Assembly: GCA_016719895.1 (NCBI GenBank)
Contig: JADJYG010000005.1
Location: 62,001-126,000, forward strand
DNA from: Saprospirales bacterium
GTDB taxonomy: Bacteria > Bacteroidota > Bacteroidia > Chitinophagales > Saprospiraceae
Direction: 5' to 3'
Length of the DNA: 64,000 bases
Shown: positions 17,728 through 25,936 of the stretch, piece after piece
Position numbering within the stretch: the stretch's first letter is position 1
How the letters are laid out: every line of letters starts with the position of its first letter
The notes under the pieces: model-generated
The model's database searches: none
What the model was told of the DNA's origin: nothing
What the model saw: only the letters and a program-made list of their open reading frames with translations
Made by a program: the position numbers and the translations under genes

Positions 17728-18054
17728 TTAACAAGTGCAAGCGGCAGCCGATGGCGGGCAACAGGCCTCCAGCAGCGCTCTCAAACGCGCCAGCGCTGCC
17801 CAGTTGATGCAATAGCAGGATTTTGCCCCCTCGACTGTGCCGGAAATCAGGCCGGCGGCTTTCAATTCTTTCAAGTGCTGGCTGACAGTACTTTGCGCCA
17901 GCGGCACGACGTCTACAATTTCGCCGCATACGCACATGTTGCGCTGCGCCAGTTCGCGCAGAATAGCTACCCGTGCCGGGTGCCCCAGGGCTTTGGCCAA
18001 TTCGGCCAACTCATTGTCCGTATCGCTGAAGACAGCCGTTTTACGCGTTCCCAT
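17728..18054 (-). CDS. arsR: ArsR/SmtB family metalloregulator
   Basis: A 108-residue winged-helix repressor. The metalloid-binding motif is MCVCGE (Cys41, Cys43), at the site equivalent to ELCVCD of ArsR. The recognition helix is around QSTVSQHLKELKAAGL. A further cysteine-rich tail (CYC, ACCPP, ACTC) is a possible additional ligand set. It precedes arsM. Two copies of a 16-bp dyad lie 19 and 71 bp upstream of its ATG, consistent with autorepression. Confidence 0.93.
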   Translation of the reverse strand: MGTRKTAVFSDTDNELAELAKALGHPARVAILRELAQRNMCVCGEIVDVVPLAQSTVSQHLKELKAAGLISGTVEGAKSCYCINWAALARLRALLEACCPPSAAACTC

Positions 18055-18072
18055 ACCAGTTGTTTTAAATTC

Positions 18073-18140
18073 ATCGCAAAAATACGATTAATATTTTTAT
18101 TTGCAAATTTTCGGAAAAAATATTATCGTAAAAATACGAT
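18073..18140. promoter_or_regulatory. Duplicated ArsR operator and arsR promoter
   Basis: Two nearly identical 16-bp dyads: ATCGCAAAAATACGAT (18073-18088) and ATCGTAAAAATACGAT (18125-18140), with start points 52 bp apart, about five helical turns. Both have ATCG...CGAT ends. Between them the minus strand carries AAAATTTG (18104-18111), one mismatch from the TAnnTTTG -7 box. Binding by the adjacent ArsR is inferred. Confidence 0.6.
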
Positions 18141-18175
18141 TTCTTTTCAAGAAAGCAGCGCCCTTGCTTTACGGC

Positions 18176-18600
18176 AAAAATCCTGTCAATCCTGTCCCAC
18201 TGCACCCTACGGGAGAAAAAATCCTGTTGATCCTGGAAAATCCTGTCAATCCTGTCCCACTACACTACGGGAGAAAAAATCCTGTTGATCCTGGAAAATC
18301 CTGTCAATCCTGTCCCACTACACCCTACGAGAGAAAAAATCCTGTTGATCCTGGAAAATCCTGTCAATCCTGTCCCACTGCACCCTACGGGAGAAAAAAT
18401 CCTGTTGATCCTGGGAAATCCTGTCAATCCTGTCCCACTACACCCTACGGGGAGAAAAATCCTGTTGATCCTGGAAAATCCTGTCAATCCTGTCCCACTG
18501 CACCCTACGGGAGAAAAAATCCTGTTGATCCTGGAAAATCCTGTCAATCCTGTCCCACTACACCCTACGGGAGAAAAAATCCTGTCCCAGTGTACTACGA
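18176..18600. repeat. 60-bp tandem repeat array, about 6.7 copies
   Basis: A direct repeat with unit ends at about 18181, 18241, 18299, 18359, 18419, 18479 and 18539 (the last partial). The unit contains TCCTGTCAATCCTGTCCCAC, then a CACCCTACGGGAG block and ATCCTGTTGATCCTGG. Copies differ at few positions; one has a 2-bp deletion. There are no variable spacers, so it is not CRISPR. Part of the unit matches the 59.3-kb palindrome (28 of 29 bases over 18408-18436). Because 60 is divisible by 3, several frames are open, but they look non-coding. The arsR-anmK gap (18055-18618) holds only this array and the arsR control region. Confidence 0.9.
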
Positions 18601-18618
18601 CAAAAAATCTCCGTCCAT

Positions 18619-19809
18619 TCATCCTGGCAGCGAGATCTTACCCATGCTGATCAGCGGCAAGCCGCCCAGCTGAGCGCCGGCGGGCGGTTCGCCGGCCACC
18701 GTTTCATTGGCCAAAACGGCAAACAAAACGGCTTCTTTGGCATCGCCGTGTACGCCCAGGGTTTCCATCTGTTCTATTTTCCAGCCGGGAAAGTAGCTCC
18801 GGAGATAAGCGACGACCGTGGGGTTGTGTGCGCCGCCGCCGCTCAGGTAAATGGCCTGGGTGGCCGCTGTGCGCGGAACACGGCGGATCGCTTCGGCAAT
18901 GGTATCGGCGGTGAGGCGCGTCAGGGTGGCCAGCAGGTTGTGCCCGGAGGGCGTACTGTCTTTTCCGGCGGTTGCCAACGCCCATTCCAGGCTGAATTGC
19001 TCCGGCCCTGTGGTTTGCGGGAACGGCAGGGCGAAAAACGGATGGCTTTTCAGGCGCAGGAGCAAGGCTTCGTCCACCTTGCCGGCGGCGGCCAGTCGCG
19101 CGCCGTCGTCAAAGGGTTGTTGAAAAAAGTGCTTGGCAGCTGCGTCGAGCAGGGTATTGCCTGGCCCGGTATCGGTGGCGAAGACTAAGGATGTATCGCC
19201 GTCACCCGGCAGGAAGGTAAAATTGCCGATGCCGCCGATATTGAGGAGGAAACGGTCTTCATTTTTTTCGGAAAAGAGCAGGAAATCGCCATAGAGTGCC
19301 AGAGGGGCGCCTTCTCCGCCGGCGGCCAGGTGTTTTTGCCGGAAATCGCTGATGGTGATGATCCCGGTACGGCGGGCGATATGATCGCCGTCGCCGATTT
19401 GCAACGTGCCATTGGGGTAATCCGCCAGGCCATGAAATTGCCGGGGAGCATGAAAAACCGTTTGACCATGGCTGGCGATCAGGTCCACGCTTCCGGGTGC
19501 AATGCCCCAACGCCGGAGCGTCGTATTGATCATGGCGGCATGCCGCTCGGCCACGACTTCATTGAGCAGGACGAGGTGCTGAAAATCGATGGTTTTTTGG
19601 GCAAAGACGCGCCGGATTTCTTCCCGGAACGCTTCATCGAAGGGGATGGTATCAAAATGCGCGACTTGTACTTTCGTTTGAAAACCGGCCCCTTCTATCC
19701 GGCAGAGCGCCAGGTCGAGCCCGTCCAGCGACGTGCCGGACATGAGCCCGAGGATATTGCGGGTTTGTTTTTGTGCAATTGCGGCGAGTGCCTGGATATG
19801 GTGTTTCAT
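18619..19809 (-). CDS. anmK: Anhydro-N-acetylmuramic acid kinase
   Basis: Peptidoglycan recycling enzyme that phosphorylates and hydrolyses 1,6-anhydro-MurNAc to MurNAc-6-phosphate. Diagnostic motifs are GLMSGTSLDGLD near the N-terminus (phosphate loop), SHGQTVFHAP, DTGPGN and the C-terminal YLSGGGAHNP. It has the normal length of 396 residues. It stands alone, with its 3' end facing the tandem repeat array and divergent from the Rieske oxygenase. Confidence 0.95.
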   Translation of the reverse strand: MKHHIQALAAIAQKQTRNILGLMSGTSLDGLDLALCRIEGAGFQTKVQVAHFDTIPFDEAFREEIRRVFAQKTIDFQHLVLLNEVVAERHAAMINTTLRRWGIAPGSVDLIASHGQTVFHAPRQFHGLADYPNGTLQIGDGDHIARRTGIITISDFRQKHLAAGGEGAPLALYGDFLLFSEKNEDRFLLNIGGIGNFTFLPGDGDTSLVFATDTGPGNTLLDAAAKHFFQQPFDDGARLAAAGKVDEALLLRLKSHPFFALPFPQTTGPEQFSLEWALATAGKDSTPSGHNLLATLTRLTADTIAEAIRRVPRTAATQAIYLSGGGAHNPTVVAYLRSYFPGWKIEQMETLGVHGDAKEAVLFAVLANETVAGEPPAGAQLGGLPLISMGKISLPG

Positions 19810-19912
19810 GTTTGCGGTACAGCGGTGGGTTTGGTGAATATGTTATCCGGCCGGATGGGCGAAAGTAGGGCAGAACAACCTATTTTCAGCCTGAAAAAAA
19901 AAACGCAAACAC

Positions 19913-21001
19913 ATGTATCAAATTGAACCGGATATTCGCCGTGCAAGCATGCTGCCGGGCGCTTTTTACAGTGATCCCCAAGCGTTTGACGCCTGCCGGG
20001 AGCGCATTTTCGCCCGATCCTGGCAGCTGATTGCCGGTGCGGAGGAATACGTTGGCCTGCCCAATGAGGCGCTGCCATTCGAGTTCATGGAACACTTCCT
20101 GGAGGAACCCCTGCTGCTCCTGCGCGACGAAAAGCAGGCGCTGCATTGTTTGTCGAACGTATGCACGCACCGGGGAAATATCCTGGTCCAGCACCCGGGG
20201 CGCCTCGGGCGTGGGGCAATTGTATGCGGTTACCATGGCAGGCGGTTTCAGGCGGACGGACAGTTTGTCTCCATGCCCGAAACGGCGGGCATGCTCGATT
20301 TTCCCTGTGCCAGCGACCACCTGACGCGTTTGCCGGTGCGGCAGTGGCGGCAGTTTGTGTTTACGTCCCTCGAACCGGCAATTCCCTTCGAGCACTGGGT
20401 GGCCGGCCTGGATCGGAAGGTGGGTTTCCTGCCGGTCGAACAATTCCGCTACGCCGCCGCCCGCTCCCGGGATTACCTGGTGCGGGCCAATTGGGCTTTG
20501 TACTGCGACAACTACCTGGAGGGTTTTCACATCCCATTTGTACACAAGGGGCTGGCTGCTACACTGGACTGGAGCGCCTACCGCACCGAGTTGTTCTCCT
20601 GGGGCAATTGCCAGGTTGGCGCCGGGCACGGCGGGGAAAGCGTGTTCGATCTGCCGCCGGATCATGAAGACGCAGGGCAGGCGATCGCCGCGTATTATTT
20701 CTGGTTGTTCCCCAATATGATGTTTAACTTTTATCCCTGGGGATTATCGGTGAATATTGTCCGGCCGTTGAAAACCGATCTTGTGCGGGTTAGTTTCCGG
20801 ACGTACGTCTGGCGGGAGGAACTACTGGGCTCGGGCGCCGGCGCCGACGTCGACCTGGTGGAACGCGAAGACGAGGCGGTAGTGGAACAGGTGCAGCGTG
20901 GTACGTGTTCGCGTTTTTACCGGGCTGGCCGTTATGCCCCTGGGCAGGAAAAAGGCGTGCACCATTTTCACCGGCTGCTGGTAAAGGCCCTGGAAACCTG
21001 A
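19913..21001 (+). CDS. Rieske non-haem iron oxygenase, alpha-subunit type
   Basis: A 362-residue ring-hydroxylating oxygenase-like protein. The Rieske [2Fe-2S] ligands are Cys84/His86 (CTHRG) and Cys105/His108 (CGYHG). The mononuclear iron site is in NYLEGFHIPFVH (His206, His211). The substrate cannot be read from sequence; relatives include choline/carnitine monooxygenase-type and aromatic dioxygenases. No reductase, ferredoxin or beta subunit is adjacent, so electron donors must come from elsewhere. Confidence 0.88.
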   Translation: MYQIEPDIRRASMLPGAFYSDPQAFDACRERIFARSWQLIAGAEEYVGLPNEALPFEFMEHFLEEPLLLLRDEKQALHCLSNVCTHRGNILVQHPGRLGRGAIVCGYHGRRFQADGQFVSMPETAGMLDFPCASDHLTRLPVRQWRQFVFTSLEPAIPFEHWVAGLDRKVGFLPVEQFRYAAARSRDYLVRANWALYCDNYLEGFHIPFVHKGLAATLDWSAYRTELFSWGNCQVGAGHGGESVFDLPPDHEDAGQAIAAYYFWLFPNMMFNFYPWGLSVNIVRPLKTDLVRVSFRTYVWREELLGSGAGADVDLVEREDEAVVEQVQRGTCSRFYRAGRYAPGQEKGVHHFHRLLVKALET

Positions 21002-21106
21002 ATTAAGTGGTTAGCCGACAATCCATTTATTAAATGCCGGGAAGCGCCGGATATGGATTAACTTTCCGCTCGAAACACAAACTATGATCGAGACAAAGCT
21101 CCTCCC

Positions 21107-21961
21107 ATGCCGTCTGGAATTTTGCGCGTTACCGCTCTTTTAATTACGCTCGTCCTTCCCGCCTTCACCCTCCGTGCCGGGTGTGTCGACAGTATTCATT
21201 TGAACGTCCGGCCTGTTCAATGTCATGGCCTGCGCAACGGCGTGATCGAAATCGCGGAAGTATTTGGCGGGATATATCCATTTTATTATTCCCTCGACGG
21301 GCAGTCGTTCAGTACGCGCCCGCTTTTTGACCTGCTTTGGGCAGGGGAATACACGCTGTACGTCCGGGATTCGACGGGCTGCCTGGAAAAATACCCGGTG
21401 CTGGTGCCTGAACCGGAGGAGCTCAAAGTACAGATCAGCATAATCGATACTGCAGTGGTATCCGGCGAGTGGTTTCAGATCCGGGCAGTCGTATATCCTC
21501 CGGACGCTCTGCTGACGGCTATCGAATGGAGGCCGCCGGGCTTGTTTGCCATGCCGCATGAATTGGCGCAGACCGTCCGGATCGTGGAAGACACGGAATT
21601 CGCAATCGAAATCCGCAATGCAAACAACTGTGTTGCGCGCGACTTGCTGGCGGTGACCGTGGAAAAAACCAACCTGTATTTTCCCAACGCCTTCAGCCCG
21701 TCCAGCAACCAGGATAACTACTTCACCTTGTTTGCGGGCGATGGCGTATCGCGTATCCAGGTGTTGCAAATATTCAATCGTGGGGGCAATCTGGTGTACG
21801 AACGCCGCGATTTTTTACCTAATGATCCGCTAAAAGGCTGGAACGGCAGATGGCATGGCCATTCGGCGGCTGCCGGCGTCTACGCCTGGGTTGCGCTGGT
21901 GGAATTTCTGGATGGCAAACAAAGGCGTTTTTCCGGCAATGTTACGTTGATTCCGGAATAG
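21107..21961 (+). CDS. T9SS type B sorting-domain protein with SprB-like repeat
   Basis: A 284-residue secreted protein. After a signal peptide (to about residue 24) comes one SprB-like unit (VQCHGLRNGVIEI ... FYYSLDG ... YTLYVRDSTGC). The C-terminus is a gliding-motility-associated (type B) sorting domain: NLYFPNAFSPSSNQDNYF, then IFNRGGNLVYER and GWNGRW, to the end. It is therefore exported by the type IX system and attached at the surface or released. It is unusually short for this class. Confidence 0.85.
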   Translation: MPSGILRVTALLITLVLPAFTLRAGCVDSIHLNVRPVQCHGLRNGVIEIAEVFGGIYPFYYSLDGQSFSTRPLFDLLWAGEYTLYVRDSTGCLEKYPVLVPEPEELKVQISIIDTAVVSGEWFQIRAVVYPPDALLTAIEWRPPGLFAMPHELAQTVRIVEDTEFAIEIRNANNCVARDLLAVTVEKTNLYFPNAFSPSSNQDNYFTLFAGDGVSRIQVLQIFNRGGNLVYERRDFLPNDPLKGWNGRWHGHSAAAGVYAWVALVEFLDGKQRRFSGNVTLIPE

Positions 21962-21982
21962 TGGCAGACTTGTTGGGGTTCC

Positions 21983-22801
21983 TCAATACGCCACCTTCAG
22001 GGTTTGCCCTTCCAGGTAAACCGATTTCGACAGTTTCAGGGTGATTTTTTCACCTTCGAGGGTCTCGATCACCGTGCCGTCGTGGAGGCTCTTCCCGTTT
22101 TGCAGGGCATCTTTGGCTGCGTCGTACAGTACCGCGTGCGCTTCCTGCATACTATGGCGGGATTTCACGATTTCCAGGTCGGGTATGCCGAACTCTGTCA
22201 TGCCGAACGTATACGCATTGGTTGCGCCGCTATCCTGGAACATGCCGAAATAGACCCAGCAATACACGGGAAGTACATTTTGATCGAGGTTGTGAGCGGC
22301 CTGCAGAAAAAAGTCCTTCGATTGCAGCACGTACTGCGCCGGCATATATACGCCGCAGGCGCGGGTGTTTTCCAGCGTTGCCGCTGCCGCCTGGGTAAAC
22401 AGTTTGTAGAGTTGTACCGGCCGGTTGTTTGAACCGATGACGGAGATTACCACCTGCGTTTGATGGCCCGGCGCTTCTTCCCTGGCCGAACGCCACATCC
22501 AGGCGCCTTCGGCAGCTGAGCGGATTTCGGCCGGCGCCGCCGGGTAGTCCACATTAGCCAGCATGATCGTAGCGCCCGTGGTGTACAAGACGAGCGTGCG
22601 GCCGGATTGGTTGGAAGAGTCCAGGCGAACACCCCAGTCTTTTTTTATGGCCTGGAGCAGGGCCGGAAAGTTCACCGGCGTTTTATCGTTGAGCAACACA
22701 ATGCCGGAAACCACCTTGCTGTCGGTTGGAGTAGTTTTTTGAGCATGGGCAAACGCACTGAAAAAAAAGAACAGGGTGGCAAAAAGCACAGGCAGGCGCA
22801 T
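21983..22801 (-). CDS. DUF4261 domain protein with signal peptide
   Basis: A 272-residue protein whose body matches the DUF4261 pattern: TIMLANVDYPAAPAEI, an aromatic WMW motif, HQTQVVISV, then FGMTEFGIPDLEI, followed by a C-terminal 'LHDGTVIE' strand. The function is unknown; many family members are cytosolic. Here a clear signal peptide (PVLFATLFFFFSAFAHAQ) precedes the domain, so this copy is periplasmic or secreted. A TACCTTTG -7 box lies at 22833-22840 on the minus strand. Confidence 0.75.
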   Translation of the reverse strand: MRLPVLFATLFFFFSAFAHAQKTTPTDSKVVSGIVLLNDKTPVNFPALLQAIKKDWGVRLDSSNQSGRTLVLYTTGATIMLANVDYPAAPAEIRSAAEGAWMWRSAREEAPGHQTQVVISVIGSNNRPVQLYKLFTQAAAATLENTRACGVYMPAQYVLQSKDFFLQAAHNLDQNVLPVYCWVYFGMFQDSGATNAYTFGMTEFGIPDLEIVKSRHSMQEAHAVLYDAAKDALQNGKSLHDGTVIETLEGEKITLKLSKSVYLEGQTLKVAY

Positions 22802-22917
22802 GGGCGTATCAGTTTTTTAAATAAATAAACGGCAAAGGTACGATGGGCGGTTTCTAACGCCGCTCCGGACCGGAATGTTTTTCGGGTCATGTACAAAACG
22901 TACGGACCTGTCGCGCT

Positions 22918-23319
22918 TCAACGCTTGCACGCTTCCAGCAGGGCTTCCACGTCATCCAGGCGAAAGGGTTGCTCCTGGTTTCCCCAGCTGGTTTGAATAT
23001 AGTTCAGAATATTAGTGATGTGCACGGCCGACAGGGTCGGTACGCCGGGCATCTGCTCGGCATATTGTTTTCCGTTCACCTGTATCGTGTCTTTCAGGCC
23101 GTATTTAAGGATGCAGGGCAGCCGTTCGCGGTGGGTTTTGAGGAAGCCGGATCCGGCCAGGGGCGGAATCAGCGCGCTGAGCCCTGCGCCATCGTCCATA
23201 TGGCAATTGGCGCAATGTACCTGATACAGGCGGGCTCCCTCGCGGTAAGGGTTTTGTTGGCATTTCAGACCAAAAAACAAGAATAAAAACACCGCAGACA
23301 ATACCCGGAAAACCTTCAT
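22918..23319 (-). CDS. Monohaem cytochrome c, probable lipoprotein
   Basis: A 133-residue class I cytochrome c. The leader ends at FGLKC (Cys20, probable lipidation). Haem attachment is CANCH (Cys36, Cys39, His40) and the distal Met is likely Met90 in AEQMPG. It starts 23 bp after the SCO1 gene stop and is the last gene of a three-gene operon. It probably shuttles electrons in the periplasm; the redox partner is unknown. Confidence 0.9.
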   Translation of the reverse strand: MKVFRVLSAVFLFLFFGLKCQQNPYREGARLYQVHCANCHMDDGAGLSALIPPLAGSGFLKTHRERLPCILKYGLKDTIQVNGKQYAEQMPGVPTLSAVHITNILNYIQTSWGNQEQPFRLDDVEALLEACKR

Positions 23320-23342
23320 AAGGAGCGAAACGGATTAGTTTC

Positions 23343-23963
23343 TTATCGGCGGGCAAATTGTTCTTCCAGCAAACGGTCCATATCCTGCATGAAGCGGTCG
23401 ACGTCTTTGGCGTTGGTGCCATCGCAAAAAGCGCGCACATGCCGGTATTTATCGACCAGGATGAGCCGTCCGCTGTGGTCGAATCCTCCGGGAGCCCCGG
23501 GGTTTTCTGTGGCCACGCTGAAATAGTCGTCGGCTATGCTGTAAATCGCATCGTGGTCGCCGGTCACCAGGCGCCAGCGCTCCGGGTGGATACCCAGTTT
23601 TTCGGCGTGCCGCTTCAGTGCCGCTACCGTGTCGTTTTTCACGTCGATAGAGTGCGAGAGCAGGCCGACGCGCGGGTCGTTTTCATATTTTTTATAGATA
23701 CGGAGCCCATTGGCTTTTACCTTGGGGCAAATCGTCGGGCAGTGGATAAAAAAGAAATCCACCACATAAATCTTGTCCTGAAAGGTGGCATTGGTGACGG
23801 CCTGGCTGTCCTGGTCGACAAAAGAAAAGTCCGGAATAGTTGGATAGACCGTATCCCCGTTCACGACGTCGCGTTCGCCCAAGATGGGCAAGGGGCGCGG
23901 GGCGCCGGGGTCACAGGCCCAAAAAGCGGTCAGGGCGATACCGAAAAAAAGGATATATTTCAT
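23343..23963 (-). CDS. SCO1/SenC/PrrC family copper chaperone lipoprotein
   Basis: A 206-residue thioredoxin-fold copper-binding protein involved in cytochrome oxidase CuA assembly or thiol redox. The copper site is CPTICP (Cys75, Cys79) plus His137 in TGDHDAIY. A lipoprotein leader ends in FWAC. It lies between a small helical protein and the cytochrome c gene in one operon. Copper handling recurs in the MbnP module about 7 kb away. Confidence 0.93.
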   Translation of the reverse strand: MKYILFFGIALTAFWACDPGAPRPLPILGERDVVNGDTVYPTIPDFSFVDQDSQAVTNATFQDKIYVVDFFFIHCPTICPKVKANGLRIYKKYENDPRVGLLSHSIDVKNDTVAALKRHAEKLGIHPERWRLVTGDHDAIYSIADDYFSVATENPGAPGGFDHSGRLILVDKYRHVRAFCDGTNAKDVDRFMQDMDRLLEEQFARR

Positions 23964-24003
23964 GTTGATGTGCTATTGTTTAATATTCGCAGCGCTGGCC
24001 GCC

Positions 24004-24432
24004 CTATTGCGGTTGTGTGCGGAGCAGTTGTTTGCCGGCATCCCTTGCCGCGCGGATATCGAGTTGGTTCTGACGGATGGCGCGGTGCTGGGCGCTCAGA
24101 TAAGTAGCGGCTTCTGCGGGCGGCAGCCGGGTGGGCGCCGTATACTGCCGCATCCAGTCGTACATATCTTCTTCGGCGGTTGTCATTTGTTCCAAAACGC
24201 TTTGCAGCGAGTCGGCACGTGCAGACGGCGCGCCTGCCCCGGCCAATTCGCCCCGGAGCACCCGGCCTATGCGGTTCATTTCCGCCATTTCTTTCATGGC
24301 TTCGTCGTGGATGGCCATGGTGTTTTGCAGCAGTGTTTCGACTGCGCCGTTGGGGCTGTTGCCCGGTTGCAGGAAAACAAACGCCAGGCAAAGTGCGGCG
24401 GCGCAGATCCCGGTCCAGGTATTTTTATCCAT
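24004..24432 (-). CDS. Small secreted or anchored helical protein
   Basis: A 142-residue protein of unknown function. An N-terminal hydrophobic segment (residues 7-21) is followed by helical sequence with many Met, Glu and Gln residues (AIHDEAMKEMAEMNRI, LEQMTTAEEDMYDWM). Methionine-rich helices could bind copper, but this is speculation. It starts the operon with the SCO1 and cytochrome c genes (40-bp spacing). Confidence 0.6.
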   Translation of the reverse strand: MDKNTWTGICAAALCLAFVFLQPGNSPNGAVETLLQNTMAIHDEAMKEMAEMNRIGRVLRGELAGAGAPSARADSLQSVLEQMTTAEEDMYDWMRQYTAPTRLPPAEAATYLSAQHRAIRQNQLDIRAARDAGKQLLRTQPQ

Positions 24433-24546
24433 TGAATGCCAGTGGTATTTAACGATGGTTTAAGGATTTGGAGCGGTAAAATTGCAAGCTGGCGCAAAAG
24501 TATGACACCGGTGGCTGGCAAATGCGAACGCGCGGTCATGTTTTTC

Positions 24547-24554
24547 TAATTTTG
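24547..24554 (+). promoter_or_regulatory. Probable -7 box of purB
   Basis: TAATTTTG matches TAnnTTTG and lies 47 bp upstream of the purB ATG. No TTG is found at the -33 spacing. Confidence 0.4.
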
Positions 24555-24601
24555 CGCCATTCCAAATAAATACAGCCTTCACCGGCCGTTCAACTGTTTC
24601 C

Positions 24602-25933
24602 ATGCTGCACGCAATTTCTCCTATCGACGGGCGCTATGCCGATAAGACCAGGGAACTGGCCGATTACTTCAGCGAGTATGCGCTCATCCGTTACCGGGTT
24701 TTTGTCGAAATCCAGTATTTTATTGCCCTTGCCCAGTACGGCTTGCCGCAATTGGCTGATTTTGAAGAAACAAAAATCGATGAGCTCAACGCTATTTTTG
24801 AAAACTTCGGCCTGGCCGATGCCGAATACATTAAAACCATAGAACGGACGACTAATCACGACGTCAAAGCCGTGGAGTATTTCCTTAAAGAGCGCTTCGA
24901 CGCCCTCGAAATCGGCCGCCTGCGCGAGTTTGTGCATTTTGGGCTCACGTCGCAGGATATCAACAATACCGCCGTCCCCTTGCTCTTAAAAAATGCCCTG
25001 CATGATGTGTACTATCCCCTGTTGCAGCGTATCCGCGATCATATTTACCAACTGGCGCAGGACTGGGCCCGGGTGCCCATGCTGGCCCGCACCCATGGGC
25101 AGCCGGCATCGCCCACCTTGCTGGGCAAAGAACTGCAGGTGTTTGCCGAGCGGCTCGACGGGCAGCTGGATCAGCTGCGCGCCATCCCGCACCGCGCCAA
25201 ATTCGGCGGCGCAACGGGCAATTTCAACGCGCATTATGCCGCCTATCCCGACTACGACTGGCGCCAGTTCGGCGACGAGTTTGTCCGCGAGTTCCTCGGG
25301 CTGCAACGCACCCGCCACACTACACAGATCGAACCGTATGACTGCCTGGCCGCGCAATGCCAGGCCTTGGGCCGGATCAATACCATCCTGATCGATTTTT
25401 GCCGCGATATCTGGACCTATATTTCCATCGAGTATTTCCGGCAAAAAACCGTGAAAGATGAAGTCGGTTCTTCGGCCATGCCCCACAAGGTAAATCCCAT
25501 CGACTTTGAAAATGCGGAGGGCAACCTGGGGGTAGCCAACGCCCTGTTCCAGCATTTTGCGGAAAAACTGCCGGTCAGCCGCCTCCAGCGCGACCTTACA
25601 GACAGTACGGTGCTGCGCAACCTGGGCGTTCCGGTCGGCCACACGGTGGTAGCCCTCAAGTCGATCCTGAAAGGCCTGGGCAAACTCGTGTTGAATGAAG
25701 GAAAACTATACGATGATCTGGAAGACAACTGGATGGTGGTGGCCGAGGGTATTCAGGTGATCCTCCGGCGGGAAGGTTATCCGCAGCCTTATGAAGCCCT
25801 GAAAGCGCTCACCAGGGGCCGTCCCGTGGTCACGCAGGAAGAATTGCACGATTTTATCGATACCCTCGACGTGCGCGCCGAGGTAAAGGAAGAACTGAAG
25901 CGGTTGACCCCGCACAATTACGTCGGAGGGTGA
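24602..25933 (+). CDS. purB: Adenylosuccinate lyase
   Basis: Acts twice in purine synthesis, releasing fumarate from SAICAR and from adenylosuccinate. The fumarase/aspartase superfamily signature SSAMPHKVNPIDFENAEGN is present, with the catalytic Ser in this loop. TSQDINNTA and ARTHGQPASPT are the other two conserved blocks. Length is a normal 443 residues. It is convergent with the sulfatase gene, with only 3 bp between stops. purN is at 46.8 kb. Confidence 0.97.
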   Translation: MLHAISPIDGRYADKTRELADYFSEYALIRYRVFVEIQYFIALAQYGLPQLADFEETKIDELNAIFENFGLADAEYIKTIERTTNHDVKAVEYFLKERFDALEIGRLREFVHFGLTSQDINNTAVPLLLKNALHDVYYPLLQRIRDHIYQLAQDWARVPMLARTHGQPASPTLLGKELQVFAERLDGQLDQLRAIPHRAKFGGATGNFNAHYAAYPDYDWRQFGDEFVREFLGLQRTRHTTQIEPYDCLAAQCQALGRINTILIDFCRDIWTYISIEYFRQKTVKDEVGSSAMPHKVNPIDFENAEGNLGVANALFQHFAEKLPVSRLQRDLTDSTVLRNLGVPVGHTVVALKSILKGLGKLVLNEGKLYDDLEDNWMVVAEGIQVILRREGYPQPYEALKALTRGRPVVTQEELHDFIDTLDVRAEVKEELKRLTPHNYVGG

Positions 25934-25936
25934 AAA

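Noticed and set aside
18176..18600. CRISPR array
   Set aside because: The whole 60-bp unit is conserved; there are no variable spacers and no cas genes.
18101..18673. Long open frames through the tandem array on both strands
   Set aside because: They result from a repeat unit length divisible by 3; the peptides are simple repeats and no start signal or homology is seen.
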